Positions 51,232 through 61,212 of a stretch of 64,000 nucleotides of DNA are shown here, in pieces. Where the stretch lies: positions 62,001 to 126,000 of the forward strand of contig NZ_VKKU01000002.1 of assembly GCF_007280415.1 (NCBI RefSeq). The letters are read 5' to 3'. Below the pieces are notes generated by a model. It searched no databases and was not told the DNA's origin. It was given only the letters and a program-made list of their open reading frames with translations. The DNA comes from Sphingorhabdus contaminans (GTDB lineage: Bacteria; Pseudomonadota; Alphaproteobacteria; Sphingomonadales; Sphingomonadaceae). Every line of letters begins with the position of its first letter. The stretch's first letter is position 1. The position numbers were made by a program, and so were the translations under genes.

Positions 51232-51915
51232 ATGAACATAGTTTTTGTCCTTTTCGATAATGTCACCCAGCTCGACTTTGCAGGACCGGTACAGTTCCTG
51301 TCTCGCTTACCGGGTTCCACCGTCCAGATTGTCAGCAAGGATGGCGGGCCTGTGACAACCGACTGCGGTTTTTCGATTCTCCCCAATGCGAGCTTTGCCG
51401 ACTGCGGTCCGGCGGACATATTATGTGTACCCGGCGGGCATGGCGTGCGTCAGGCCGTCGGCGACGCTGCGCTGGTCGAATTTGTCCGGCAGCAGGGTGC
51501 GCAGGCCAAATGGGTCACCAGTGTGTGCACAGGTGCCTTCATTCTGGGCGTGGCGGGGCTGCTTCAGGGCCGGCAAGCGACCTGCCATTGGGCCTATACC
51601 CAATTGCTGCCGCTGGTGGGCGCGACACATAAGGCAGCGCGTGTGGTGCGCGACGGCAATGTCGTGACGGCAGGCGGTGTGACATCCGGCATCGATTTCG
51701 CACTTGAACTGATCGCGCTGATTGCCGGTGAAGATGTCGCCCGCACGGTGCAACTCTCCCTCGAATATGACCCCGCACCGCCTTTTGAAGGCGGCACCCC
51801 CGAAACCACATCGCCCGACATCCTGCACAACCTGCGCGCCCGCGTCTACGACAAAGCCGCCGTCCAGTTGGAAGAGGCCTTGAGGGATGGCGGGGTCAAG
51901 CTGACCGGCGCATAG
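51232..51915 (+). CDS. DJ-1/PfpI-family protein, isonitrile hydratase-like
   Basis: A 227-residue DJ-1/PfpI protein. The reactive Cys99 lies in the nucleophile elbow VTSVCTGAFILGVAGLLQG followed by ATCHWAY, the pattern of isonitrile (isocyanide) hydratase; the N-terminus has LFDNVTQLDFAGPVQFL. The enzyme would hydrate an isonitrile to an N-formamide; a related role cannot be excluded. AAGG precedes the ATG. Confidence 0.85.
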   Translation: MNIVFVLFDNVTQLDFAGPVQFLSRLPGSTVQIVSKDGGPVTTDCGFSILPNASFADCGPADILCVPGGHGVRQAVGDAALVEFVRQQGAQAKWVTSVCTGAFILGVAGLLQGRQATCHWAYTQLLPLVGATHKAARVVRDGNVVTAGGVTSGIDFALELIALIAGEDVARTVQLSLEYDPAPPFEGGTPETTSPDILHNLRARVYDKAAVQLEEALRDGGVKLTGA

Positions 51916-51940
51916 CGCGCACCGTCATAGAAATTACACA

Positions 51941-52087
51941 CCGTCACCCTGAACTTGTTTCAGGGTCCATCGTGCAGCGTCGACCTGAGGGCGAAAGATC
52001 GAGCAACCGTGCGTTCCGGTTTGGCTTACCACGACATGTGCGGGACAGGGCGGATAGATAGACCCTGAAACAAGTTCAGGGTGACGG
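51941..52087. repeat. Dispersed inverted-repeat element, copy 2
   Basis: The 27-bp arms 51941-51967 and 52061-52087 are exact reverse complements and identical to the arms of the copy at 43802-43947. The inner 93 bp differ apart from short blocks next to the arms (GTCCAT, GATAGACC). It lies between the isonitrile hydratase-like and PQQ dehydrogenase genes. Confidence 0.8.
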
Positions 52088-52219
52088 CTTTCACGGTTGC
52101 GTTCTACGGGGACTGTCCCCTTGGGAACTCCCCCAACATTCACAACTTAACCGCCCGCTTAAATTCCCTCTGGACGAACCCGCTCCGCGCGCATAGCGTC
52201 CGGAGTCGGGAGAGACATT

Positions 52220-54409
52220 ATGATCAAAAAGCTTGGGCTGGTTGCCGCTGCGGCGGCGCTAATGGTGATGACGGGTTCGTGCCAGAATAAGGACGGACCA
52301 ACCGACGTCCCCGGTTTTGCCGCCATTGACGGCGAATATCTGAAAACCGGCGGGGATGGTTCCAACTGGGCCATGACCGGCTTTAGTTATAACGAACAAC
52401 GCCACAGCCCGCTGACACAGATCAATGCAGATAATGTGAAAGATCTGGGCATTGCCTGGTTTGCCGATCTGCCCGATGCGCGCGGACAGGAAGCGACACC
52501 GGTTGTGGTCGATGGCAAGATGTTCGTGTCGACCGCATGGTCCAAAGTGCTCGCTTTTGATGCCAAGACCGGAAAGCCGTTATGGAGCTTTGATCCCGAA
52601 GTCGACAAGGCGCGCGGGGTGAAGGCCTGCTGCGATGTCGTCAACCGCGGCGTCGCCTTCTGGAAAGGCAGCGTCTTTGTCGGCACGATTGACGGCCGTC
52701 TGATTTCGCTCGATGCGTCAACCGGCAAACAATTGTGGAGCGCACAGACGCTTGATCCCAAATCAAACGGCACCATCACCGGCGTTCCAAGGGTCGTCAA
52801 AGACAAGGTGGTCATTGGCTTTGGCGGTGCGGAATTTGGCGCGCGCGGCTATGTCACCGCCTATGACGCCGACACCGGCAAACAGGTCTGGCGTTTCTAC
52901 ACCACACCCAATCCCAAAGGCGAACCCGACGGCGCGGCGAGCGACGAAATCCTGAAAACGTCAGCGATCAAGACATGGAGCGCCAAGCCCAAAAAGGGTG
53001 ACTGGCGTGAAAGCGGCGGCGGCGGCACGGTATGGGACGCGATTGTCTATGACGCCGAACTGGACCAGCTTTATCTGGGCGTCGGCAATGGCAACCCGTG
53101 GAACCATGGCGTGCGGTCCAATGGCGAAGGGGACAATCTGTTCCTGTCATCCATCGTCGCCCTGAAACCCGATACCGGCGAATATGTCTGGCATTATCAG
53201 GAAACACCGGCGGAAAGCTGGGACTATACGGCGACACAGCCGATCATCCTCGCCACGGAAAAACGCGACGGCAAGGATGTGAAGGTTCTCTACCACGCGC
53301 CGAAAAACGGCTTTTTCTTCACCATCGACCGGGTGAGCGGAAAGATGCTGTCGGCAGATCCCTTTATCGACGGCATCACATGGGCCAAGGGCTATGACCT
53401 GAAAACCGGGCGGCCGATTGAAAATCCCGAAGCCCGCTATGAAAAGACGGGCAAGCTCTATCTGGCAAACCCGTCACCTCTTGGCGCGCATAACTGGCAT
53501 CCGATGAGCTATAATCCGGCAACGGGCCTCGTCTACATTCCGGCGCTTTATATCGGGGGTGCCTATATGCCGCCGGCGGCGCCCAATGAACAGGAACGCA
53601 AACCGCTGGGCTTCAACACCGGCGGCGCGATGGCAACCGCCGATCTGCCCGACGATGTCAATTTCGTAAAAGCCGTCAAGGCGGCCATCACCGGCAAGCT
53701 GGTCGCTTTTGACCCCAGGACGGGTAAGGCCAAATGGACCGTCGACCATCCCGCATCCTGGAATGGCGGCACCATGACGACGGCAGGCAATCTGGTGTTC
53801 CAGGGCACGGCCATGGGCGAATTCAGGGCCTATGCAGCCGACAGCGGAAAGCAATTGCTCAACCTCAATGTGCAATCGGGTGTGCTTTCGGGTGCATCGA
53901 CCTATATGGTCGATGGCGAACAATATGTCGCCTTCCTGACCAGCAAGGGCGGGGCATTCCCGCTTGTGATCGGCTATGCAGGGGCCACCAGCTCGGCCAT
54001 ACCCAATATACCGCGGCTGATCGTGCTGAAACTGGGCGGCAAGGTCGCCCTGCCCGCGCTGCCCGAAACGCCGCCCTATGTGTGGGACCCGCCGGCGAAA
54101 TTCGGAACGGCTGCGGATATCGCCGCCGGGCAATCCAACTTCCAGCGCTATTGCCTTGTGTGCCATGGGCCGGGTGCGGTCGGGAACGGTGTGTTGCCCG
54201 ACCTGCGTAAGTCGGCGGCGATTGCCGATGCCGGTACGTGGAAATCGGTGGTCATCGACGGCGTGCTGAAAGGCAATGGCATGGTCAGCTTCGCCGCGGT
54301 CCTCACGCCCAAGGAAGCCGACCAGGTGCGCGCCTATGTCGTCACCCGCGCGCACTATGGCAAGGAACATGACGCTGCTTTGGTCGGGGGTGGAAAGCCC
54401 GCGCGATAG
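52220..54409 (+). CDS. PQQ-dependent quinohemoprotein alcohol dehydrogenase
   Basis: A 729-residue periplasmic enzyme. A lipoprotein-like signal (LVAAAAALMVMTGSCQNKDG) precedes an eight-bladed PQQ propeller with the vicinal disulfide pair Cys-Cys in GVKACCDVVNRG and tryptophan-docking repeats such as FDAKTGKPLWSF and YDADTGKQVWRF. The C-terminal 80 residues are a cytochrome c domain with CLVCHGPG. It oxidises alcohols and passes electrons to the respiratory chain. No PQQ biosynthesis genes are in the window, so the cofactor must be made from elsewhere or taken up. Confidence 0.93.
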   Translation: MIKKLGLVAAAAALMVMTGSCQNKDGPTDVPGFAAIDGEYLKTGGDGSNWAMTGFSYNEQRHSPLTQINADNVKDLGIAWFADLPDARGQEATPVVVDGKMFVSTAWSKVLAFDAKTGKPLWSFDPEVDKARGVKACCDVVNRGVAFWKGSVFVGTIDGRLISLDASTGKQLWSAQTLDPKSNGTITGVPRVVKDKVVIGFGGAEFGARGYVTAYDADTGKQVWRFYTTPNPKGEPDGAASDEILKTSAIKTWSAKPKKGDWRESGGGGTVWDAIVYDAELDQLYLGVGNGNPWNHGVRSNGEGDNLFLSSIVALKPDTGEYVWHYQETPAESWDYTATQPIILATEKRDGKDVKVLYHAPKNGFFFTIDRVSGKMLSADPFIDGITWAKGYDLKTGRPIENPEARYEKTGKLYLANPSPLGAHNWHPMSYNPATGLVYIPALYIGGAYMPPAAPNEQERKPLGFNTGGAMATADLPDDVNFVKAVKAAITGKLVAFDPRTGKAKWTVDHPASWNGGTMTTAGNLVFQGTAMGEFRAYAADSGKQLLNLNVQSGVLSGASTYMVDGEQYVAFLTSKGGAFPLVIGYAGATSSAIPNIPRLIVLKLGGKVALPALPETPPYVWDPPAKFGTAADIAAGQSNFQRYCLVCHGPGAVGNGVLPDLRKSAAIADAGTWKSVVIDGVLKGNGMVSFAAVLTPKEADQVRAYVVTRAHYGKEHDAALVGGGKPAR

Positions 54410-54592
54410 GCGCTTGTAATGTAGGATCGGATCGGCTGGACTGGGCGGGGACGGTGCAAACCGCCCAGTGGCTTTTGCGAGCGCGGGACAGGCCCAAAAA
54501 ATTTTTGCCTTGTGCAAAAAAGTGCGCGTAAGCTTCAGCCGGGTTAACAAACGGGGCAGTGCCGCAAAACTGCTGCCCATGAATCGCACATC

Positions 54593-55076
<484 letters not shown>

Positions 55077-55122
55077 AAAATCCAAATCGTCAAAAAAAGA
55101 CAAGTCAAAGAAGGAAAGCAAC

Positions 55123-56535
55123 ATGGGCACGACCGCCAAGGACATTATCAAACGTATTAAGGACGAAGAAATCGAGTGGGTCGATGTCCGCTTCACCGAC
55201 CCCAAGGGCAAGTGGCAGCATCTGACAATGTGCGCCGGCGTCATTGGCGAAGACGAACTCGAAGACGGTTTGATGTTTGACGGATCGTCTATCGAAGGCT
55301 GGAAAGCCATCAACGAATCCGACATGATCCTGAAGCCCGACCTCGACGCCGTTTATGTCGATCCCTTCTCGGCCACGCCGATGATGATCATCTTCTGCGA
55401 TATTGTCGAACCGTCGACCGGCGAACTGTACAGCCGCGATCCGCGTTCGACCGCAAAGCGCGCCGAAGCCTATCTGAAGACCACCGGCATCGGTGACACC
55501 GTTTATGTCGGCCCGGAAGCCGAATTTTTCATGTTTGACGATGTGCGCTTCGAAAACAGCTACAACACGTCTTACTACAAGATCGACGATATCGAACTGC
55601 CGACCAACAGCGGCACGAAATATGAAAGCGGCAATATGGGCCACCGTCCCCGTGCGAAGGGCGGTTACTTCCCCGTTGCGCCGGTTGACAGCTGCATGGA
55701 CATCCGCGGCGAAATGGTTTCGACCATGCTCGAAATGGGCCTGCCCTGCGACAAGCACCACCATGAAGTGGCCTCGGCCCAGCATGAGCTTGGCCTGACC
55801 TTCGGCACGCTGACACAAACCGCCGACCGTATGCAGATCTACAAATATGTCGTGCATCAGGTTGCCCATGCCTATGGCAAGACCGCAACCTTCATGCCGA
55901 AGCCGATCAAGGAAGATAATGGTTCGGGCATGCACACCCACCTGTCGATCTGGAACGGCAAGACGCCATTGTTTGCAGGTGATGGCTATGCCGGTCTTTC
56001 GGAAATGTGCCTCTATTTCATCGGCGGCATCATCAAGCATGCCAAGTCGGTGAACGCCTTCACCAACCCCACGACCAACAGCTACAAGCGTCTGGTTCCG
56101 GGTTATGAAGCGCCTGTCTTGCTTGCCTATTCGGCACGCAACCGTTCGGCATCGTGCCGCATTCCTTATGGCGCAGGCGCAAAAGCAAAGCGCGTGGAAG
56201 TCCGCTTCCCCGACGCGATGGCGAACCCGTATCTCGCTTATGCGGCGCTGTTCATGGCCGGCCTCGACGGCATCCAGAACAAGATTCATCCGGGCGAAGC
56301 CATGGACAAGAATCTGTACGATCTGCCGCCTGCCGAACTGGCCGAAGTGCCGACCGTCTGCGGTTCGTTGCGCGAAGCCCTGGAAAGCCTCGCTGCGGAC
56401 CATGACTATCTGCTCAAGGGTGACGTATTCACCAAGGACCAGATCGAAGCCTATATCGAACTCAAGATGGAAGACGTCGCCCGTTGGGAAATGACGCCTT
56501 CGCCGGTCGAGTTCGACATGTATTACAGCTACTGA
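55123..56535 (+). CDS. glnA: Type I glutamine synthetase
   Basis: A 470-residue GS that assimilates ammonia. Signatures are [13 protein letters not shown], the ATP-site block [18 protein letters not shown] and the adenylylation loop NLYDLPPAE with Tyr399, so it is a GSI-beta enzyme under GlnE/GlnB control. ATG 55123 has GAAGGAAAG upstream. A strong terminator follows. Confidence 0.98.
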   Translation: MGTTAKDIIKRIKDEEIEWVDVRFTDPKGKWQHLTMCAGVIGEDELEDGLMFDGSSIEGWKAINESDMILKPDLDAVYVDPFSATPMMIIFCDIVEPSTGELYSRDPRSTAKRAEAYLKTTGIGDTVYVGPEAEFFMFDDVRFENSYNTSYYKIDDIELPTNSGTKYESGNMGHRPRAKGGYFPVAPVDSCMDIRGEMVSTMLEMGLPCDKHHHEVASAQHELGLTFGTLTQTADRMQIYKYVVHQVAHAYGKTATFMPKPIKEDNGSGMHTHLSIWNGKTPLFAGDGYAGLSEMCLYFIGGIIKHAKSVNAFTNPTTNSYKRLVPGYEAPVLLAYSARNRSASCRIPYGAGAKAKRVEVRFPDAMANPYLAYAALFMAGLDGIQNKIHPGEAMDKNLYDLPPAELAEVPTVCGSLREALESLAADHDYLLKGDVFTKDQIEAYIELKMEDVARWEMTPSPVEFDMYYSY

Positions 56536-56560
56536 TCGAACGCATCCGATCGATAGCTGC

Positions 56561-56594
56561 AGGCCCGGCGGTTGGGGGACCGCCGGGCCTTTTT
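56561..56594 (+). terminator. Rho-independent terminator after glnA
   Basis: AGGCCCGGCGGT (56561-56572), six-base loop, ACCGCCGGGCCT (56579-56590), then T-run to 56594. A 12-bp GC-rich perfect stem. Confidence 0.92.
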
Positions 56595-56655
56595 GCGCTC
56601 TTGCGCCTTGGTACAAAGCAGGGCAATCCTATCGCATCCCCAGCCGGAGCACAGA

Positions 56656-57969
56656 ATGAAACCCCTCCATTATCTCAGCGCCCTCGCAATCCTAGCCTTC
56701 GCCACCACCCCCGCCTCGGCCCAGCTTTCAAAACCGGAAGCAACGATGGTGAAAACTGTCGACGCCGAATATGAACGCTCCGTGGCCCTGCTCGAAAAGC
56801 TGGTAAACCAGAACAGCGGAACAATGAACTTTGCTGGCGTAAAGGCAGTGTCGGAAATGATGCGTGCCGAACTGGAACCGTTGGGCTTCACGGTCGAATG
56901 GATCGATATGGCAAAGGCAAAACGGTCCGGCCATCTGGTGGCTAAAAAGTCAGGAAAAAGGGGTGCGAAAAAGCTGCTGCTGATCGCGCATCTCGACACC
57001 GTATTCGAACCCGACAGCCCGTTTCAGAAATTTGTCAGAAAAGGCCAGGAAGCCGAAGGACCGGGCGCGGGCGATGATAAGGGAGGCATGGTCGTGATCG
57101 TGGCCGCACTGCGCGCCATGCAGGCAGCAGGAACTCTCAAAGACGCCTCGATCGAGATCCACATGACCGGTGACGAGGAAGACTCGGGCGATCCCATCGA
57201 AGTGACCCGGGCGCCATTGATCGCAGCAGGTAAGGTTGCTGATGTCGCGCTCGACTTCGAAGGGCTCTCGATAGAAAATGGAAAAGACATGGGCGTCATT
57301 GCCCGCCGTTCATCAAACAGCTGGAAATTGGAGGTGACGGGCGTAACCGGCCACAGCTCCCTGATATTTGACGGGACTTATGGTGACGGTGCGGCATTTG
57401 AACTGGCGCGCATACTCCACCGCTTCCGTACCGAACTACCGGAACCGAATCTGACCTTTAACGTCGGCCTTATTGCCGCCGGGCAAGAGGCCGTTGTGGA
57501 CGGAGACGGAGTGCGGGCGGTTGCCAAGGGCAAAACAAATATCATCCCCGGCGTTGCATTGGCTCGCGGCGATTTCCGCACCCTGTCCGAAGACCAAAGC
57601 GCGCGTGTTCGGGCAAAGATGGTTGAAATAGTCGCTGCATCCGCCCCCAAGACATCGGCAAAGATCAGCTTCGATCCCGGCAGCTATCCCGCCATGGCGC
57701 CAACCGAGGGAAACAAGGCGCTGCTGGGTAAGTTGAACGCAGTCAACCGTGATCTGGGGCTTGGCGAGCAAGCGCCGCTAGATCCGCTCAAAAGGGGAGC
57801 CGGGGATATCAGTTTTGTGGCCAACGATGTTGACGGACTTGTCGGCCTTGGCACTTACAGCCGGGGTGACCATGCGCCGGGCGAAACAGTCGATCTGGAC
57901 AGCATAAAGCGACAGGCCAAACGCGCCGCCATATTGATGACCCGCCTGTCACGCGAAAAGGCGCAGTAG
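56656..57969 (+). CDS. Secreted M20-family metallopeptidase
   Basis: A 437-residue peptidase of the M20/M25/M40 family. The signal peptide is LSALAILAFATTPASAQ. Zinc and catalytic residues are seen in IAHLDTVFE (His, Asp), GAGDDKGGMVV (bridging Asp), TGDEEDSG (catalytic Glu-Glu) and near the C-terminus in TYSRGDHAPGE (His). It resembles carboxypeptidase G2-like enzymes that cut a C-terminal residue, often glutamate. The start is ATG 56656, 12 bp before the end of the operon partner's region; the AraC gene follows 12 bp after its stop. Confidence 0.9.
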   Translation: MKPLHYLSALAILAFATTPASAQLSKPEATMVKTVDAEYERSVALLEKLVNQNSGTMNFAGVKAVSEMMRAELEPLGFTVEWIDMAKAKRSGHLVAKKSGKRGAKKLLLIAHLDTVFEPDSPFQKFVRKGQEAEGPGAGDDKGGMVVIVAALRAMQAAGTLKDASIEIHMTGDEEDSGDPIEVTRAPLIAAGKVADVALDFEGLSIENGKDMGVIARRSSNSWKLEVTGVTGHSSLIFDGTYGDGAAFELARILHRFRTELPEPNLTFNVGLIAAGQEAVVDGDGVRAVAKGKTNIIPGVALARGDFRTLSEDQSARVRAKMVEIVAASAPKTSAKISFDPGSYPAMAPTEGNKALLGKLNAVNRDLGLGEQAPLDPLKRGAGDISFVANDVDGLVGLGTYSRGDHAPGETVDLDSIKRQAKRAAILMTRLSREKAQ

Positions 57970-57981
57970 GTCCTGGGCCAT

Positions 57982-59100
57982 ATGGCGTTGCTGGACGGGC
58001 TTTCCTTTGGATGGCGTACCGCCCTTCTCCTCGTCATGTTCATTCAGCTCTTGTTGCTGGCCCTGTCTTTGACACGGGCGCTGCAAAACAGGATCGCAAA
58101 TCGTACAATGGCGGTGTTGCTGTTGGTGCTGGCGGGCATTCTGATTCCGTGGATGATCGGCTTTGCAGGCTTTTACGACAAGTGGATGTGGCTGACATTC
58201 GCGCCGTTCCAGATCAGCCTTGCCGTCGCACCGCTGTTTTACCTTTATGCTCATGCCATTGTTACCGGGCAATGGTCTGACAAAGGTTATTGGCATCTGG
58301 CGCCGGCCGCACTTCAGTTTTTCATCTACACCGCCAGCTTCCTGTTGCCCTTTACATTGAAAATGCAGTGGGCGGATCTGGCGGCACCTGCGTTTACCTG
58401 GATCACCAGTATCGGCATTATGGTGGGCCTCGCTTATTATTGCTACGCCAGCTTGCGCCTCCTGCAACATTATCGGGCTGCCCTTGCTGCGGCCCGCTCC
58501 GATGGTCATCGCTATGCCGCATTATGGTTGGGCAATGCTATTTTTGCGCTAGCGCTGCTTCTGCTGATCTGGACGAGTTTTCTGGTGTGGGACCTGCTCT
58601 CGCCCTTGGGATATAGCGGCCTGATGTGGCTCTATGTCGCCATTGGCGCATTTGCGCTTTACCTCGGCATCGAGGCATGGCGGCATGCGACCCTCGCTTT
58701 CCCCCCGATCGACAGTCTTAAAGCCGTCGCCGATACGCTTCCGCCCCCACGCGACTGGATCGAACTTGGCAAACTTTGGGCCGAAAAAGTAAAGGCAGAG
58801 GACTGGGCGGCCGATCCCGATTTGTCACTCGCCACGCTGGCACGAAAGCTGGGAACCAACAGTGGCCATTTGTCCCGGGCCATAAATGAAGGACTTGGCG
58901 TCAACTTTGCCACCTTCGTCAACGATTTACGGGCACGCAGCGTGGCCGCAATGATGATGCAAGGTCGTCAGGATGATTTGCTCGATCTGGCGCTGGAGGC
59001 GGGTTTCAGTTCCAAGGCGAGTTTTAACCGGGCTTTTGCCGCAACCTTTGGCACAACGCCATCGCAATGGCGCAAGCGGCAGGTCTCAAATCATGAATAA
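57982..59100 (+). CDS. Membrane-anchored AraC-family regulator
   Basis: A 372-residue protein with about seven membrane helices in its first 230 residues (ALLLVMFIQLLLLALSL, MAVLLLVLAGILIPWMI and others) and a C-terminal AraC DNA-binding domain (SLATLARKLGTNSGHLSRAI, then ALEAGFSSKASFNRAFAATFGTTPSQWR). Such proteins sense an envelope or extracellular cue and bind DNA from the membrane. It lies between two secreted peptidase genes and may control them; that is inference from position. Confidence 0.88.
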   Translation: MALLDGLSFGWRTALLLVMFIQLLLLALSLTRALQNRIANRTMAVLLLVLAGILIPWMIGFAGFYDKWMWLTFAPFQISLAVAPLFYLYAHAIVTGQWSDKGYWHLAPAALQFFIYTASFLLPFTLKMQWADLAAPAFTWITSIGIMVGLAYYCYASLRLLQHYRAALAAARSDGHRYAALWLGNAIFALALLLLIWTSFLVWDLLSPLGYSGLMWLYVAIGAFALYLGIEAWRHATLAFPPIDSLKAVADTLPPPRDWIELGKLWAEKVKAEDWAADPDLSLATLARKLGTNSGHLSRAINEGLGVNFATFVNDLRARSVAAMMMQGRQDDLLDLALEAGFSSKASFNRAFAATFGTTPSQWRKRQVSNHE

Positions 59101-59181
59101 ATGAAGGATTCAGGATTCTGAGGCGAATAGCGGGAGAGGAATTGCGAAACAGGATTGTCCATTCGCTGAGAGGATCTTCCT

Positions 59182-60675
59182 ATGTTGAACCGTCGCCACT
59201 TTCTCGCGCAAGGTGCAGGCGCCGCTATAGCAACCGCAGCTGCCTTCCCAAACCCTGTGCAAGCTGCCAGCCCTCCGTCCACACCAGGTGATATAGCGCT
59301 GGTCCGGGAAATCATAAGCACACTCCACCCGGGCCTCTACAGGTACAATAGCCCGAAGGCGATTGAGCAGGCCTTAAACAATCTTGAGAAGATTTGGTCT
59401 GACCTGCCCGACTTGTCTTCGCGTTATCTGAACCTTTCGCGTTTTCTGGCAATGATCAAATGCGGGCATAGCTACGCCAATTTTTTCAACCAGACAAAAC
59501 AGGTGAAGGCCGATCTGTTTGACCGGCGTACCCGGCTGCCTTTTGCGTTCAGATGGATTGGCAATCAGATGGTGGTGACTGAGGACCAGAGCGGCACAAA
59601 CAGCCTGCCGCGCGGTACCGTCGTAAAGGAAGTCAACGGCATTGATAGCAAGGCCATGCTCGCGCGATTGCTCCCCTATGTCCGCGCGGACGGCAATAAT
59701 GACGCGAAGCGCCGAGCATTGTTGTCGATGACAGGTAGCGACGAGTTAGAGACGTTTGATATCTTTCACGGCCTGATCTTCGGTGCTCCGGGCAGCAGCA
59801 AGGGAGAGCCCAAAGAAGGCTCTCATCGTCTGCGGATGCGTTTGCCAGGTTCAACGTCTGATGTTTGGGTGGATTTGCCAGCTCTGACTCTTTCAGAACG
59901 GCAAGCATATTACAAAGCGCCGAACTATCGTGGCGACACCCCGGTGTGGGAATGGACAATGCGTCCCGATGGCATTGCTGTTCTCAAAATGGATGGATGG
60001 GCGCTCTACAACAGTACATGGAAATGGGAAGCTTGGCTGAACGACCGGCTGGACAGCCTATCCGGCGCAAAGGGTCTGATTGTCGATATACGGGAAAATG
60101 AAGGCGGGCTTGATTGTGGTGATATCCTGCTTTCCCGGCTGGCCGGTAAGGACATCATCAGACCGCGGGCTGACCGCCTTGTCCGTTATCAGAAGACCCC
60201 CGAGCATCTGAACCGCTATCTGGATACATGGGATGATAGCTTCCGGAATTGGGGCGATCAGATCGAGCCGTTTAACGATCGCTTTTACAAATTGAAGAGG
60301 TGGGAGGACGATGGAATATTGCCAGCCAGAAGCCCGAGAGTCACCACGCCGATGGCGGTGCTGACGAGCGCTCAAAACAGCAGCGCGACATTCCAGTTCG
60401 CATCACTAACCAAGCAACTCGGCCTCGGAACTTTGGTAGGTGAAGCAACGGGCGGAAACCAGCGGGGCATAAATGGCGGTGCCTTTTTCTTCGCCCGTCT
60501 GCCGGAAACCGGGATTGAATTTGATGTGCCGCTGATCGGCTACTTCCCGCAGGCTCCGATGCCTGATGCGGGCATATCCCCGGACATTGGGGTCCCCCTG
60601 ACCGCAAAGGCATTCGCAGAAGGTGTTGATAATCAGTTCAATGCGGCCGTCCACCATCTGTTACGCCGCGCATAA
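59182..60675 (+). CDS. Secreted S41-family peptidase-like protein
   Basis: A 497-residue protein with a Tat-type signal (LNRRHFLAQGAGAAIATAAA). The C-terminal half fits the S41 (tail-specific protease) fold: GLIVDIRENEGGLDCGDILL, the putative nucleophile Ser in LTSAQNSSATFQFASL and GEATGGNQRGINGG. There is no clear PDZ motif although RGTVVKEVNGIDSKAML reads like one. It probably cleaves peptides in the periplasm or outside. Confidence 0.82.
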   Translation: MLNRRHFLAQGAGAAIATAAAFPNPVQAASPPSTPGDIALVREIISTLHPGLYRYNSPKAIEQALNNLEKIWSDLPDLSSRYLNLSRFLAMIKCGHSYANFFNQTKQVKADLFDRRTRLPFAFRWIGNQMVVTEDQSGTNSLPRGTVVKEVNGIDSKAMLARLLPYVRADGNNDAKRRALLSMTGSDELETFDIFHGLIFGAPGSSKGEPKEGSHRLRMRLPGSTSDVWVDLPALTLSERQAYYKAPNYRGDTPVWEWTMRPDGIAVLKMDGWALYNSTWKWEAWLNDRLDSLSGAKGLIVDIRENEGGLDCGDILLSRLAGKDIIRPRADRLVRYQKTPEHLNRYLDTWDDSFRNWGDQIEPFNDRFYKLKRWEDDGILPARSPRVTTPMAVLTSAQNSSATFQFASLTKQLGLGTLVGEATGGNQRGINGGAFFFARLPETGIEFDVPLIGYFPQAPMPDAGISPDIGVPLTAKAFAEGVDNQFNAAVHHLLRRA

Positions 60676-60701
60676 AAAAGGCGGCACCTTTCGGCACCGC
60701 C
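60674..60701 (-). terminator. Rho-independent terminator of the exb operon
   Basis: On the minus strand a nine-pair stem (60701-60693 with 60688-60680, two G-T pairs, GAAA loop) followed by a T-run (60679-60674). It overlaps the stop codon of the convergent S41 gene. Confidence 0.8.
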
Positions 60702-60734
60702 CTTTCCATGTCGATTATGCTGTATCGCGGAGGA

Positions 60735-61190
60735 CTACCGGCCCTCGCGCGCTGCCTTGCCAAAGACGCGATATTGTTCGTTGCCGACAAATCCGAATTT
60801 GGTGATCCCGCTGCGCTTAACAGCAACCAGTGCCTTATCGACCGTATCATAGGGTGCGGTCGGAGCTGGCTGGAACTGGAGTTCCGGTTCGGGGTTCATA
60901 GAAGTTGTCCGAACCAGAAACTGCTCCATCTGCTGCAGCGTAACCGGCGTACCGTTCCACTGGATCGTGCTGTCCGGAAGAATGATGATCTTGTTGATTA
61001 CAGGATCAATCGGAACTTCAGGTGGAGGCTGATTGGGATCGTTGACCGGAAGGTCGATGTTTACGGCGTGCGAAACCGGGGGGATGGTGATCATCAGCAT
61101 GATGAGGAGAACGAGCATGACGTCGATCAACGGCGTCGTGTTCATTTCCATCATCGGCTGGCCATCATCTTTACCGCCACTCATTGCCAT
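60735..61190 (-). CDS. exbD: Biopolymer transport protein ExbD (second copy)
   Basis: A 151-residue ExbD/TolR protein with one membrane helix (NTTPLIDVMLVLLIMLMITIPP, containing the proton-path Asp) and a periplasmic domain. It follows the first ExbD 22 bp downstream. With ExbB it converts proton-motive force into movement of TonB. Two different ExbD proteins in one operon occur in several Gram-negative groups; their division of labour is not fixed. Confidence 0.93.
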   Translation of the reverse strand: MAMSGGKDDGQPMMEMNTTPLIDVMLVLLIMLMITIPPVSHAVNIDLPVNDPNQPPPEVPIDPVINKIIILPDSTIQWNGTPVTLQQMEQFLVRTTSMNPEPELQFQPAPTAPYDTVDKALVAVKRSGITKFGFVGNEQYRVFGKAAREGR

Positions 61191-61212
61191 GATGATTGCT
61201 CCTTAGAAATAC

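Noticed and set aside
53474-54589. 371-codon minus-strand frame across the PQQ dehydrogenase
   Set aside because: It overlaps the cytochrome c domain of an intact enzyme and has no supporting signal.
55105-56616. 503-codon open frame antisense to glnA
   Set aside because: It covers the strongly conserved glnA gene on the opposite strand and even its terminator; no domain or ribosome-binding site supports it.
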